Source: Streptomyces sp. NRRL F-6492 | GTDB taxonomy: Bacteria; Actinomycetota; Actinomycetes; Streptomycetales; Streptomycetaceae | Assembly: GCF_001280125.1 (NCBI RefSeq) | Contig: NZ_LGEG01000068.1 | Coordinates: forward strand, 31,366-95,365 | Length of the DNA: 64,000 nt | Direction of reading: 5' to 3' | In this document: one piece after another, positions 24,266 through 33,180 of the stretch | Layout of the letters: each line of letters opens with the position of its first letter | Numbering within the stretch: position 1 is the stretch's first letter | Program-made: the position numbers and the translations under genes | Notes under the pieces: model-generated | Databases searched by the model: none | Seen by the model: only the letters and a program-made list of their open reading frames with translations | What the model was told of the DNA's origin: nothing

Positions 24266-26773
24266 TCAGGAGATGCGCGCCGCCTCCAGCAGGGCCGCCG
24301 GCTGGGGTGCCGGTTCGGTCTCCGGTCCGGTCCCCGTCGCGACCGGTGGGCCGGTCTTCGGTCCGGCTTCCGGTCCGGACCCCGGTCCGGCTTCCAGTCC
24401 GGACCCCGATTCGGCTTCCGGTCCGGTCGGCGGGGCGGTCGGCATGACCCGGGTGAAGACGTCGTCGTAGACGTCGTGGCCGTGCGGCTCGTCCGCGCCG
24501 TCGAGCAGGTACGCCTGCGCCTCGCCCACGTGGAAGTACATCCCGTGCAGCGTGAGGCTGCCGTCGGCGAGCCGGCGCGCCACCGACTCGTACGCGCGCA
24601 GGTGCTCCAGCTGCTGCACGACGTTGGTCAGGCAGAGCTGCTCGACCGCGTCGGCCGGCAGGCGGCCCGCGATCCGGGCCCAGGCGTGGCGTCTGCTGGC
24701 CATCCGCTCCAGGCTGGGCCGGCCGTGCCGGAGCCAGCGGCGGAGGGGGGACGGCGGGTCGTCCGGGCCCGCGTTCATCAGGGCCTGCATCGCGCCGCAG
24801 CCGGAGTGGCCGCAGACGGTGATCGACTCGACCCGCAGCACCTCCACCGCGTACTCGATCGCCGCCGCCACCGAGTCGTCCCCGCTCCCCTCGCCGGGGA
24901 GCGGGACCAGATTGCCGACGTTGCGCACGGTGAAGAGGTCGCCGGGGCCGCTCGACGTGATCATGCTGGTGACCAGGCGCGAGTCGGCGCAGGTCAGGAA
25001 GAGCTGCGAGGGGCGCTGGCCCTCCCGGGCGAGCCGGGCGAGCTCGTCCCGCACGAGCGGGGCGGTGTTCCGCTGGAACTTGCCGATGCCGCTCGCCAGC
25101 TTCAGCCCCGGCCCGGTCCGGTCCGCGCCCGGCGCGTCGGCCCCGTCCGGCTCGGCGGGCCGCTCCCCGCACTGGTGGTTGTGCCAGGGGGTCCAGGGCC
25201 GGCAGCAGGAGTGCGGGGCCGCGCCGGGGGAGGGCTCGGCGATCCGGGCGCCGGAGGGGCCGGTCGTCTCGACCTTGCCGCCGTGGGCGAGGTGCCCGGA
25301 CGCCCAGTCGCTCAGCGTCTCGTACGCCGCGTGGTCCATGAAGGACCCGTCCAGCTCGACCACCACGTCGGAACCGGGCGGCAGTTGGTGAAGCGCCCGG
25401 CTCAGCCGGGGCACCGCGAGGAAGGTCAGCTGGCCCCGGACGTGCAGCAGTTGGCGTCCGTCCCGCTCCTCGCGGGTGATCCGGGTGCGGGTGAGCCGGT
25501 GCAGGGCGACCGCGACGGCCACCCCGATGCCGAGGGCGACGCCCTCCAGGATGCCGATGAGGACGACTCCGGCCAGCGTCACCACGTAGACGACGACTTC
25601 ACGGTGACGGGTGACGGTGCGGATGTGGGTGATGCTGACCATCTGGATGCCGACCACCATCACGAGGGCGGCGAGCGCGGGCAGCGGGATCAGGTCGAGC
25701 ACGGGCACGAGCAGCAGGGCCGCGAGCACGATCCACAGGCCGTGCAGCATGGTGGAGGCGCGACTCACCGCGCCCGCCGAGACGTTGGCGACGCTGCGGA
25801 CCGCGACCCCGGCGACCGGAAGGCCGCCGAGCGCGCCGGAGACCACGTTCGCCATGCCCTGCCCGGCGAGTTCGCGGTCGAGGGCGGTGCGCGGGATGCC
25901 CAGGCCGTGGTCCGGGCGGGCGGCGACGAGCTTGTCGACCGCGACGGCGGAGAGCAGCGACTGCACGCTGGTGACGAGGGTGATGGTGAGCACGCCGGCG
26001 GCGATGCCGAGGACCGGCCCCTCGGGCAGTCCCGGCAGGGCGTGGCTGCTCCAGGAGGGCAGGTCGACGCGGGGCACGGCGAGCCCGGCGAGCACCGCCA
26101 CCGCCGTCGCGCCCGCCACCGCGACGAGCGCGGCCGGGGCCTTGCGCAGGAGCTTCCCGGCGCGGCCCGGCAGGCGCGGCCAGCAGAGCAGTACGGCCAC
26201 GGTGAGCGCGCTGATGGCGAACGCGGCCGGCTGCACGTGGGCCAACTGGGCGGGCAGGCCAAGGGCGTTGTCCACGGCGGAGCTCTGGGGGGTGCCGCCG
26301 AGCACGATGTGCAGCTGGGCGAGGGCGATGGTGACGCCGATGCCGCCCAGCATGCCGTGCACGATCGCGGGCGAGACGGCGAGCGCGGAGCGGGCCACGC
26401 GCAGCGCTGACAGGCCGAGTTGGGCGAGACCGGCGAGGACGGTGATGGCGCAGGTGGTGCGCCAGCCGTAGAGCCGGATGAGCTCGGCGGTCACGACGGT
26501 GAGGCCGGCGGCCGGGCCGCTCACCTGGAGCGGGGAGCCGCCGAAGCGGCCGGCGACGAGGCCGCCGACGGCGGCGGCGACCAGGCCGGCCTGGAGCGGG
26601 GCTCCGGTGGCGAGCGCGATGCCGAGCGAGAGCGGCAGCGCGATCAGGAAGACGGCGATCGACGCGGACAGGTCGACGCCGGCGACGCGGAAGCGGCGCG
26701 GCCCCTCCGGGGGGCTGTGCGGCCGCTGGAGGCGGGGTCGGGTGGTGGTGCGGTCAGGGGTGCAGAGGGTCAT
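24266..26773 (-). CDS. SulP-family anion transporter fused to beta-carbonic anhydrase
   Basis: 835 residues. Residues about 25-440 are a SulP membrane domain with ten or more helices, followed by a STAS-like domain (about 450-530; LFxG-type DGSFMDHAAYETL). After a linker comes a beta-class carbonic anhydrase (about 575-770) with zinc ligands in LTCADSRLV (Cys, Asp pair) and CGHSGCGAM (His, Cys). Such fusions are proposed to move bicarbonate and interconvert it with CO2 at the membrane. The last 50 residues are repetitive (TGPEAESGSG-like). Transcribed away from the deacetylase-like lipoprotein gene. Confidence 0.93.
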   Translation of the reverse strand: MTLCTPDRTTTRPRLQRPHSPPEGPRRFRVAGVDLSASIAVFLIALPLSLGIALATGAPLQAGLVAAAVGGLVAGRFGGSPLQVSGPAAGLTVVTAELIRLYGWRTTCAITVLAGLAQLGLSALRVARSALAVSPAIVHGMLGGIGVTIALAQLHIVLGGTPQSSAVDNALGLPAQLAHVQPAAFAISALTVAVLLCWPRLPGRAGKLLRKAPAALVAVAGATAVAVLAGLAVPRVDLPSWSSHALPGLPEGPVLGIAAGVLTITLVTSVQSLLSAVAVDKLVAARPDHGLGIPRTALDRELAGQGMANVVSGALGGLPVAGVAVRSVANVSAGAVSRASTMLHGLWIVLAALLLVPVLDLIPLPALAALVMVVGIQMVSITHIRTVTRHREVVVYVVTLAGVVLIGILEGVALGIGVAVAVALHRLTRTRITREERDGRQLLHVRGQLTFLAVPRLSRALHQLPPGSDVVVELDGSFMDHAAYETLSDWASGHLAHGGKVETTGPSGARIAEPSPGAAPHSCCRPWTPWHNHQCGERPAEPDGADAPGADRTGPGLKLASGIGKFQRNTAPLVRDELARLAREGQRPSQLFLTCADSRLVTSMITSSGPGDLFTVRNVGNLVPLPGEGSGDDSVAAAIEYAVEVLRVESITVCGHSGCGAMQALMNAGPDDPPSPLRRWLRHGRPSLERMASRRHAWARIAGRLPADAVEQLCLTNVVQQLEHLRAYESVARRLADGSLTLHGMYFHVGEAQAYLLDGADEPHGHDVYDDVFTRVMPTAPPTGPEAESGSGLEAGPGSGPEAGPKTGPPVATGTGPETEPAPQPAALLEAARIS

Positions 26774-27087
26774 GTTCCCGTCTCCTCCGGGGCAGCGCGG
26801 TCGCGGCTCGTGCGGGACGAACGTGGGGCTCGCGGCCGTGGGTCACGGCGTACAGCGGCGGGATGTGCGGTGGGGTCTCGGCGCGAGACCTTTCGAAGAA
26901 AACATCAACGCTCGGTAAATGGATCGTAATGGAGAGTAAAGACCCTGGTGGTGCTTTCCGGGCGAATGGGGCAATGATTCACCTGTTCTAGTGATCGACC
27001 GGCACTTTCCCGCTTGTCGTTTCATCGCACCGGCTGTCGCGGTGCGACGTTGGCGCCGCTCGCACGGAACCGAGGAGAGGTGGGCGG
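26774..27087. promoter_or_regulatory. Divergent promoter region
   Basis: 314 bases between the SulP fusion and the lipoprotein gene. Bases 26890-27000 are strikingly AT-richer than the surroundings (for example TTCGAAGAAAACATCAACG and GGTAAATGGATCGTAATGG), as expected for back-to-back promoters. I cannot name specific hexamers. A GAGGAGAGG ribosome-binding site precedes the ATG at 27088. Confidence 0.5.
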
Positions 27088-28416
27088 ATGACAGCCGCCG
27101 GGACAAGGACCACTGCCCAGAGGAGAGCGCTCGCCGCCGGCGCCCTCACCGTCGCCCTGATCACCGGCGTCGCCGGCTGCTCGGGCTTCGGCGAAGACGC
27201 CACGAAGGGCACGCCGGGCGGCGGCCCCGGCGTCGAGAAGGGACCGGCCGCGGCCCCGCAGACGGTGCCCCGCCTGATCGGCGACGGCTCGACCGCCTTC
27301 ACCGGAGCCCAGCCGAAGCAGCCGACCTGGCAGCGCCTCAAGCCGGGGGAGACCCCGCCGCAGTTCGTGGTCTTCTCGTGGGACGGCGCGGGCGAGGACA
27401 GCCAGAAGCTGTTCTCCCACTTCCGCCAGGTGGGCAAGAAGTACAACGCCACCATGACGTACTTCCTCAGCGGCGTGTACCTGCTGCCGGAGGAGAAGCG
27501 GAACCTCTACGACCCGCCGCAGCACGGCACCGGCCGCTCCGACATCGGCTTCAACGACACCGAGGGCATCCGCGCCACCGTCCGCGAACTCCGTGGCGCC
27601 TGGCAGGACGGCAACGAGATCGGCACCCACTTCAACGGGCACTTCTGCGGCCCCGACGGCGGCGTCGGCACCTGGTCCGTCGAGGAGTGGAAGAGCGAGA
27701 TCAACCAGGCCAAGTCCTTCGTCAAGACCTGGAAGACGAACGCCGGCCTGCGCGCCGAACAGCCGCTGCCCTTCGACTACGACAAGGAGCTCGTCGGCGC
27801 CCGCACCCCCTGCCTGGAGGGCCGGAAGAACTTCGTCCAGGCGGCGGCGCAGCTGGGCTTCCGCTACGACACCAGCGGCGTCAACGACCAGATCTGGCCC
27901 AAGAAGGACCTGGGCCTCTGGGACCTGTCGCTGCAGCTCGTGCCCGTCCCCGGCCGCGCCTTCCAGACGCTGTCCATGGACTACAACTTCCTGGTCAACC
28001 AGTCACCCGGCACCACCCAGGGCGACCCCGTCCAGCACCGGCACTGGGGCGACCAGATGCGGGACGGCCTGGTGCAGGCCTTCGAGCGCTCCTACCGGGG
28101 CAACCGCGCGCCGCTGGTCATCGGCAACCACTTCGAGTCCTGGAACGGCGGCACGTACATGCGGGCCGTCGAGGAGACCATCGCCACCGTCTGCGTCCAG
28201 AAGGACGTCAAGTGCGTCTCCTTCCGCCAGCTCGCCGACTGGCTCGACGCCCAGGACCCGGACGTCGTCGCCAAGATGCGCACCCTGAAGGTGGGCGAGG
28301 CCCCGGAGGCCGGCTGGAAGGACTTCCTCTCCTCGGCGGCCTCCCCGGCCGCTCCGGCCTCCCCGGCCGCCCGGCCGGCGAAGCCGGTGGGCGCCGCCGC
28401 TCCCGCGGCGGGCTGA
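27088..28416 (+). CDS. Secreted lipoprotein, polysaccharide-deacetylase-like
   Basis: 442 residues. The signal peptide ends in a lipobox (GVAGC, Cys31), so the protein is anchored outside the membrane. The catalytic part begins QFVVFSWDGAGED, where deacetylases place the catalytic and metal-binding acids, and NEIGTHFNGHF supplies the H-x3-H metal ligands of the NodB fold. The later region (PLVIGNHFESWNGGTYM) is typical of the large Streptomyces group annotated as hypothetical or deacetylase-like lipoproteins. A role in modifying cell-wall glycans is inferred. The C-terminus is an alanine/proline tail. Confidence 0.82.
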   Translation: MTAAGTRTTAQRRALAAGALTVALITGVAGCSGFGEDATKGTPGGGPGVEKGPAAAPQTVPRLIGDGSTAFTGAQPKQPTWQRLKPGETPPQFVVFSWDGAGEDSQKLFSHFRQVGKKYNATMTYFLSGVYLLPEEKRNLYDPPQHGTGRSDIGFNDTEGIRATVRELRGAWQDGNEIGTHFNGHFCGPDGGVGTWSVEEWKSEINQAKSFVKTWKTNAGLRAEQPLPFDYDKELVGARTPCLEGRKNFVQAAAQLGFRYDTSGVNDQIWPKKDLGLWDLSLQLVPVPGRAFQTLSMDYNFLVNQSPGTTQGDPVQHRHWGDQMRDGLVQAFERSYRGNRAPLVIGNHFESWNGGTYMRAVEETIATVCVQKDVKCVSFRQLADWLDAQDPDVVAKMRTLKVGEAPEAGWKDFLSSAASPAAPASPAARPAKPVGAAAPAAG

Positions 28417-28452
28417 CCGGCCGGGGGCCCGGCGGAAGCCGCCGGCCGGGCC

Positions 28453-29427
28453 CTACACCGCCAGCGGCTCGCCGAGTACGAAACCGGGGTCGACCTGCGC
28501 CGCCAGGTCGGCCCCGGTCTTGGCGTTGCCCCAGCTCTCCGCGTTCCGCAGGTGGAAGTGGACCATCTGCCGCGTGTACCGCTCCCGGTCCCGGTGGGCG
28601 TACGAGTCGTCCACCGCGTCCTGGAGGGCCTGGAGCGACATGCGGTTCTCCGCCTCCAGGAGCTCGAAGCGGGACGGGCGGCCCTTCTCCATCGCCCGGA
28701 CCCAGTCCGAGTGGCCCACCGCCACGAGCAGGTCCTCCCCGACCTCCTCGCGCAGGAAGTCGAGGTCGTCCGGGCCCTGCACCTTGTTCCCGACGACCTT
28801 GAGCGCGACGCCGAAGTCCCGCGCGTACTCCTTGTACTGGCGGTAGACCGAGACCCCCTTGCGAGTCGGCTCCGCCACCAGGAAGGTCATGTCGAAGCGG
28901 GTGAAGAGGCCGGAGGCGAACGAGTCCGAGCCGGCCGTCATGTCGACGACCACGTACTCGTCGGGGCCGTCGACCAGATGGTTGAGGCAGAGCTCCACCG
29001 CGCCGACCTTCGAGTGGTAGCAGGCGACCCCGAGGTCCGACTCGGTGAAGGGGCCGGTCGCCATCAGCCGGACCTCGCCGTCGTCGAGCGGGACCGGGCG
29101 CGCGCACGCCTCGTACACCGGGTTGTCCTCGCGGACCCGCAGCAGCCGGGAACCCTCCCCGGGCGGCGTCGTCTTGATCATCGTGTCGGCGGAGGCGATC
29201 CGCGGGTTGGTGCCCCGCAGGTACTCCTTGATGAGCGGCAGGTGCGCGCCCATCGCGGGCAGCGCGGCGGCCTCCGTCTCGGACAGGCCGAGCGCGGCGC
29301 CCAGGTGCTGGTTGATGTCCGCGTCGACGGCGACGACCGGAGCTTCGTTGGCGGCGAGGTGGCGGATGAAGAGCGAGGACAGCGTGGTCTTGCCGCTGCC
29401 GCCCTTCCCCACGAAAGCGATCTTCAT
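28453..29427 (-). CDS. CooC/MinD-like ATPase
   Basis: 324 residues from ATG 29427; a GTG two codons earlier is the other option. A TACCCT hexamer sits eight bases upstream of the ATG, and AGGTGA is too close to be an ideal ribosome-binding site. The deviant Walker A is AFVGKGGSGKTTLSSLF and switch regions include VDADINQHLGAALG and VVVDMTAGSDSF. CooC-type proteins load nickel into carbon monoxide dehydrogenase; no such enzyme is nearby, so the partner is unknown. Divergent from the Fic-like gene. Confidence 0.87.
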   Translation of the reverse strand: MKIAFVGKGGSGKTTLSSLFIRHLAANEAPVVAVDADINQHLGAALGLSETEAAALPAMGAHLPLIKEYLRGTNPRIASADTMIKTTPPGEGSRLLRVREDNPVYEACARPVPLDDGEVRLMATGPFTESDLGVACYHSKVGAVELCLNHLVDGPDEYVVVDMTAGSDSFASGLFTRFDMTFLVAEPTRKGVSVYRQYKEYARDFGVALKVVGNKVQGPDDLDFLREEVGEDLLVAVGHSDWVRAMEKGRPSRFELLEAENRMSLQALQDAVDDSYAHRDRERYTRQMVHFHLRNAESWGNAKTGADLAAQVDPGFVLGEPLAV

Positions 29428-29515
29428 GTTCACCTAGGGTAGCCGTACGATCGCCGCCCGTGGTCGGGTTGCGTGAAGAAGACCACTCCATCGTGGGGCG
29501 GACCCCCCGGGCGCG

Positions 29516-29521
29516 TAGCCT
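29516..29521 (+). promoter_or_regulatory. -10 hexamer, leaderless Fic-like gene
   Basis: TAGCCT, eight bases, then the ATG at 29530 with no ribosome-binding site. Confidence 0.45.
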
Positions 29522-29529
29522 CCCTACCT

Positions 29530-30348
29530 ATGAGTACGCACGCTTCTGACCCCCTGGCCGCGCTCGGCTCCCTGCCGGGCGTCGCCGACGCGGTGGACTC
29601 GGTACGCAAGGCCGTCGACCGGGTCTACGGCCACCGTGTGATGCGCCGTCGCAGCAACGAGATCTCCTCCGAAGCGGCGCTGCGCGGAGCGCGCGGCTCG
29701 GCCGCCCTGTCCGGCGCCGACTGGGCCCTGGAAGAGGTCCGCCGGCGCACCGACTTCGGCGCCGACCCCGAGGCCCGCACGGTCGGCGCCGCCCTGCGCC
29801 TGGGCGCCGAGGCCGGGCAGCTCCTCTCCATCTGGCGCCAGTCGCCGCTGCGCGTCCTCGCCCGTCTCCACCTGGTCGCCGCGGGCGACCCGGACGACTC
29901 GGTGGGGCGGCCCCGGCTGGACGGCGAGAAGGTCGACGAGCCGCTGATCGAGGGGCCGGTGCCGACGCCCGCCGAGGTCGCCGGGCGGCTCGACGGCCTC
30001 GCGGAGCTGATCGTCACGGGCAGCGGGGCCCCGGCGCTCGTGACGGCCGCGGTGGTGCACGGCGAACTGCTCGCGCTGCGCCCCTTCACCTCGTACAACG
30101 GCCTGGTCGCGCGGGCGGCCGAGCGGATCGCGCTCGTCGGCAGCGGTCTCGACCCGAAGGCGATCTGTCCGGCCGAGGTCGGCCACGCGGAGCAGGGCCG
30201 GGCCGCGTACCTCGCCGCGTTCGAGGGGTACCTGTCGGGGACCCCGGAGGGCGTGGGCGCCTGGATCGCGCACTGCGGACGCTCGGTGGAGCTGGGGGTC
30301 CGGGAGTCGACGGCCGTCTGCGAGGCGCTCCAGCGCGGCGCGGCCTGA
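29530..30348 (+). CDS. Fic-fold-like protein with degenerate active site
   Basis: 272 residues. The C-terminal half contains VHGELLALRPFTSYNGLVARA, which aligns with the Fic motif HxFx(D/E)GNGR: the PF and NG remain, but the catalytic histidine, acidic residue and final arginine position are altered. AMP transfer is therefore unlikely and the protein may be a structural or regulatory relative. The N-terminal half is helical with no known motif. From memory the S. coelicolor equivalent is annotated oxidoreductase, which the sequence does not support. Convergent with the HAD phosphatase across a 335-base gap. Confidence 0.75.
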   Translation: MSTHASDPLAALGSLPGVADAVDSVRKAVDRVYGHRVMRRRSNEISSEAALRGARGSAALSGADWALEEVRRRTDFGADPEARTVGAALRLGAEAGQLLSIWRQSPLRVLARLHLVAAGDPDDSVGRPRLDGEKVDEPLIEGPVPTPAEVAGRLDGLAELIVTGSGAPALVTAAVVHGELLALRPFTSYNGLVARAAERIALVGSGLDPKAICPAEVGHAEQGRAAYLAAFEGYLSGTPEGVGAWIAHCGRSVELGVRESTAVCEALQRGAA

Positions 30349-30401
30349 GGGGGCGGGGGCTCGGGGCGGGAGCGCTCCTGTTCCAGGCTCTGGAAAGGGT
30401 T

Positions 30402-30429
30402 GCGGCGGTACCTTTTCGGGTACCGCCGC
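30402..30429. terminator. Perfect hairpin after Fic-like gene
   Basis: GCGGCGGTACC, loop TTTTCG, GGTACCGCCGC. It could end the Fic-like transcript or an RNA coming from the right. Confidence 0.75.
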
Positions 30430-30430
30430 T

Positions 30431-30683
30431 GGCACGTCCACCCAGTTACCAAGCGTCCTCGATATGTGCCCATCAGGCCGGGAACTTTGCCCGTGGCCTG
30501 GTGCGGCTGGCCCGTAATCGACGGGTCGACGTCGCGTGGGTACCTGGCTTTCGTGCTAGGTCCGTGGGGCCTTCATGCTCAACAGGTGATCCTCTCGGAT
30601 GTCCCAGGTCTCGCGGGCCTGATTCCTTTCTACTCCTCTTGGGGTGGAAGCGAAAGTGCTGGTTCCACTTCTTCTGGATTTGC
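30431..30683. ncRNA. Candidate 6S-like RNA locus
   Basis: A 250-base stretch between convergent genes with lower GC and no codon bias in any frame. It folds readily: CAGGCC...GGCCTG, CCCGT...ACGGG, ACCTGGC...GCTAGGT. From memory, a 6S-like RNA was reported in S. coelicolor between SCO3558 and SCO3559, and the flanking genes here (HAD phosphatase and Fic-like protein) appear to be the equivalents. Strand and ends cannot be set from sequence. If correct, it would bind RNA polymerase holoenzyme. Confidence 0.4.
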
Positions 30684-31553
30684 TCAAATTCGGGCAAAGC
30701 CCCCGGTGGTGCGAGGGGTGGCGAGGGCGGCCTGCCGACGCCGGGCGGCGTACCAGACGAGCCCGGCCCCGACGGCGGCCGCTCCCACGGCCGCCGCGGC
30801 CACGAGCGCGGGCCGGGGCGGCATCCGGAACTCCGGCAGCCGCTGCTTGAGGCGGACCGGCTTGTCGAAGACGAGGACCGGCCATTCCCGGGCGACGGCC
30901 TCACGGCGCAGCGACCGGTCGGGATTGACCGCGTGCGGGTGGCCGACGGCCTCCAGCATGGGGATGTCGGTCGCCGAGTCGCTGTACGCGTAGCAGCGCG
31001 CGAGGTCGTAGCCCTCCGACTTCGCGAGCTCCCGGACGGCCTCGGCCTTCGTGGGGCCGTAGGCGTAGTACTCCACCTCCCCGGTGAAGCAGCCGTCCTC
31101 GCCGACCACCATCCGGGTGGCGACGACCCGGTCGGCGCCGAGCATCTCGCCGATCGGCTCGACCACCTCGGCGCCCGAGGTCGAGACGATGACGACGTCC
31201 CGGCCGGCGGCGTGATGGGCCTCGATGAGGGAGGCCGCCTCGTCGTAGATGATCGGGTCGATCAGGTCGTGAAGGGTCTCGGCGACGAGCTCCTTCACCT
31301 GGGCGACGTTCCAGCCTTTGCAGAGCGCGGAGAGATATTCGCGCATCCGCTCCATCTGGTCGTGATCGGCCCCGCCCGCCAGGAAGACGAACTGGATGTA
31401 GGCCGTCCGCAGGGCGGCGCGGCGGCTGATCAGCCCGCCCCGGTAGAAGGACTTGCTGAAGGTCAGCGTCGAAGACTTCGCAATGACCGTCTTGTCCAGG
31501 TCGAAGAAGGCGGCGGTGCGCGGCAAGGAGTGGTTTTCCACGAGCCCGAGCAT
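30684..31553 (-). CDS. HAD-IB family phosphatase with C-terminal membrane segment
   Basis: 289 residues. AFFDLDKTVIAKSS is the DxDxT nucleophile motif; VIVSTSGAEVV (motif II), KAEAVRELA (motif III lysine) and YSDSATDIPMLEAVG (motif IV) complete a SerB-like HAD-IB enzyme. A hydrophobic helix (about 250-270, PALVAAAAVGAAAVGAGLV) followed by arginines tethers it to the membrane. Homologues are often labelled morphological differentiation-related proteins; the substrate is unknown. The ATG at 31553 is taken as the start. Confidence 0.9.
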   Translation of the reverse strand: MLGLVENHSLPRTAAFFDLDKTVIAKSSTLTFSKSFYRGGLISRRAALRTAYIQFVFLAGGADHDQMERMREYLSALCKGWNVAQVKELVAETLHDLIDPIIYDEAASLIEAHHAAGRDVVIVSTSGAEVVEPIGEMLGADRVVATRMVVGEDGCFTGEVEYYAYGPTKAEAVRELAKSEGYDLARCYAYSDSATDIPMLEAVGHPHAVNPDRSLRREAVAREWPVLVFDKPVRLKQRLPEFRMPPRPALVAAAAVGAAAVGAGLVWYAARRRQAALATPRTTGGFARI

Positions 31554-32004
31554 AGGTGCCCGCCATTCGGCGTACGCTGGGGCGCGTGGGTTTGCCTGAG
31601 AAGCCTCTCGGGTACACCATGGAAGTCACGGATCGTTCGCGACCGTGCTACCCCGGTCCGGCTCCTCCCCCCCCCGAGTCGGCCGGAGAGACGACCCCCG
31701 CTCTCCCCCCCGGCGGGGGTCGTCGCATGTCCGGAGCCGTTTTGGGCCTGCGTGACATCGCCTGCTCCCTTCCCTTCGCCCCTCGGCCACGAACCGGCCA
31801 GCGGGCAGTCGCACTCTCGATTCGTCACTCAGAGTAACCGGCGGGATGCGTTCCGGGCAGCCTCCGGAGGGGTGGCTCGGTTATTCACAGGCCCTCCCTT
31901 ATCCACAGTCTTTCGGTGAGATCCCCACGATTTCCCGGACGGCCCCACGGTGATTCCCGTCGCGAAGTTCGCGGACGGCGGGAATCACGAGAGGGGTGTG
32001 TGCC
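31554..32004. promoter_or_regulatory. Intergenic region upstream of the tad operon
   Basis: 451 bases with no convincing gene; a short frame from 31587 is proline-rich and unlike known proteins. Notable parts are a 12-pair hairpin GACGACCCCCGC...GCGGGGGTCGTC (31690-31724) with a C-rich loop, resembling an attenuator or terminator, and two DnaA-box-like elements at 31881-31907. It probably contains the ssd/tad promoter. Confidence 0.5.
31881..31907 (+). promoter_or_regulatory. Two DnaA-box-like sequences
   Basis: TTATTCACA (31881-31889) and TTATCCACA (31899-31907), direct repeats 18 bases apart. The second is the exact consensus box. About 100 bases upstream of ssd. Confidence 0.45.
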
Positions 32005-33180
32005 GTGGAGGCATCGAGGACTTCCGGGACCGGGAGGACGGGCCGGGGCGCGTGGTCGAGGGAGACCGGGGCGAGGGGGCGGGAGGAGCCGGGGCCGGAT
32101 GCGCGGGACGTGGACGGGGCGCGGCGGACCGGGCCGCTGATCGTCACCGAGGACCTCGGGCTGCTCGACGACCTCCTCCGGCTGTGCGCGGCGGCCGGTG
32201 TCGAGCCCGAAGTGCACCACCGGGTGCCCGAGCGGCGGGCGGGCTGGACGGACCCGCCGCTCGTCCTGGTCGGTGACGACGCCGCCGCCCGCTGCCGGGG
32301 AGCGGTGCGTCGGCCGGGGACCGTCCTGGTCGGGCGCGACCGGGACGATCCGGGGGTGTGGCGCCTCGCCGTGGAGATCGGCGCGGAGTGCGTGCTGAGG
32401 CTCCCGGACGCCGAGGGCCTCCTCGTGGACCGCATCGCCGACGCGGCCGAAGGGGTGGGCCGGCAGGCGCTGACCGTCGGTGTCGTCGGCGGCCGCGGGG
32501 GCGCGGGCGCCTCCACCCTGGCCTGCGGCCTCGCCCTCGCCGCCGCCGGGACCGGGCGGCGCACCCTCCTCGTCGACGGCGACCCGCTGGGCGGCGGCCT
32601 CGACGTGCTGCTCGGCGGCGAGCGAGAGGAGGGCAGGCGGTGGCCCGACTTCGCCGCCTCGAAGGGCCGGCTCGCGAGCGGCGCCCTGGAGGAGTCCCTG
32701 CCGTCGGTGCGGGGGGTCCGGGTGCTCAGCTGGGGCAGGGATCCGGCGCCGCCGGTGCCGCCCGAGGCCGTGCGGTCCGTGCTCGCCGCCGCGCGCCGCC
32801 GGGGCGGGGTCGTCGTGGTCGACCTGCCGCGCGGGGGCGACCTGCCGACCGCCGAGGCCCTGGCCCAGCTCGACCTCGGACTGCTCGTCGTGCCCGGGGA
32901 GCTGCGGGCCGTCGCGGCGGCCCACCGGGTGGCCGCGGCCCTCGGGACGGCCGTGCGCGACCTGCGGGCCGTGGTGCGCGGGCCGTACGCGACGGGACTC
33001 GACGAGCGGTGGGTCGCCGACGCGCTGCGGCTGCCGCTCGTCGGCGAACTCCCCTACGACCCGGGGATCGTGGCGGACCAGGACGCCGGGCTTCCGCCGG
33101 GCGCCGAGCCCCGGGGGCCGCTCGGCCGGTTCTGCGCCGCCTTCTGGGAGCGCGTGTTCACGCCCGGCGGTGCGGCATGA
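32005..33180 (+). CDS. ssd: Ssd/CpaE-TadZ-like septum-site determining protein
   Basis: 391 residues from GTG 32005, eight bases after the ribosome-binding site AGGGG; a GTG at 31996 lacks a site. A divergent receiver-like N-terminal domain (about 45-150) is followed by a MinD/ParA-type ATPase whose Walker A is altered to VGGRGGAGASTLACGL, lacking the usual GKT lysine-threonine. VVVDLPRGGDLPTAEALAQ is the switch II region. Mycobacterial Ssd, first gene of the same operon, affects septum placement; TadZ proteins localise the pilus machine. Its stop overlaps the tadA start (ATGA). Confidence 0.88.
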   Translation: MEASRTSGTGRTGRGAWSRETGARGREEPGPDARDVDGARRTGPLIVTEDLGLLDDLLRLCAAAGVEPEVHHRVPERRAGWTDPPLVLVGDDAAARCRGAVRRPGTVLVGRDRDDPGVWRLAVEIGAECVLRLPDAEGLLVDRIADAAEGVGRQALTVGVVGGRGGAGASTLACGLALAAAGTGRRTLLVDGDPLGGGLDVLLGGEREEGRRWPDFAASKGRLASGALEESLPSVRGVRVLSWGRDPAPPVPPEAVRSVLAAARRRGGVVVVDLPRGGDLPTAEALAQLDLGLLVVPGELRAVAAAHRVAAALGTAVRDLRAVVRGPYATGLDERWVADALRLPLVGELPYDPGIVADQDAGLPPGAEPRGPLGRFCAAFWERVFTPGGAA

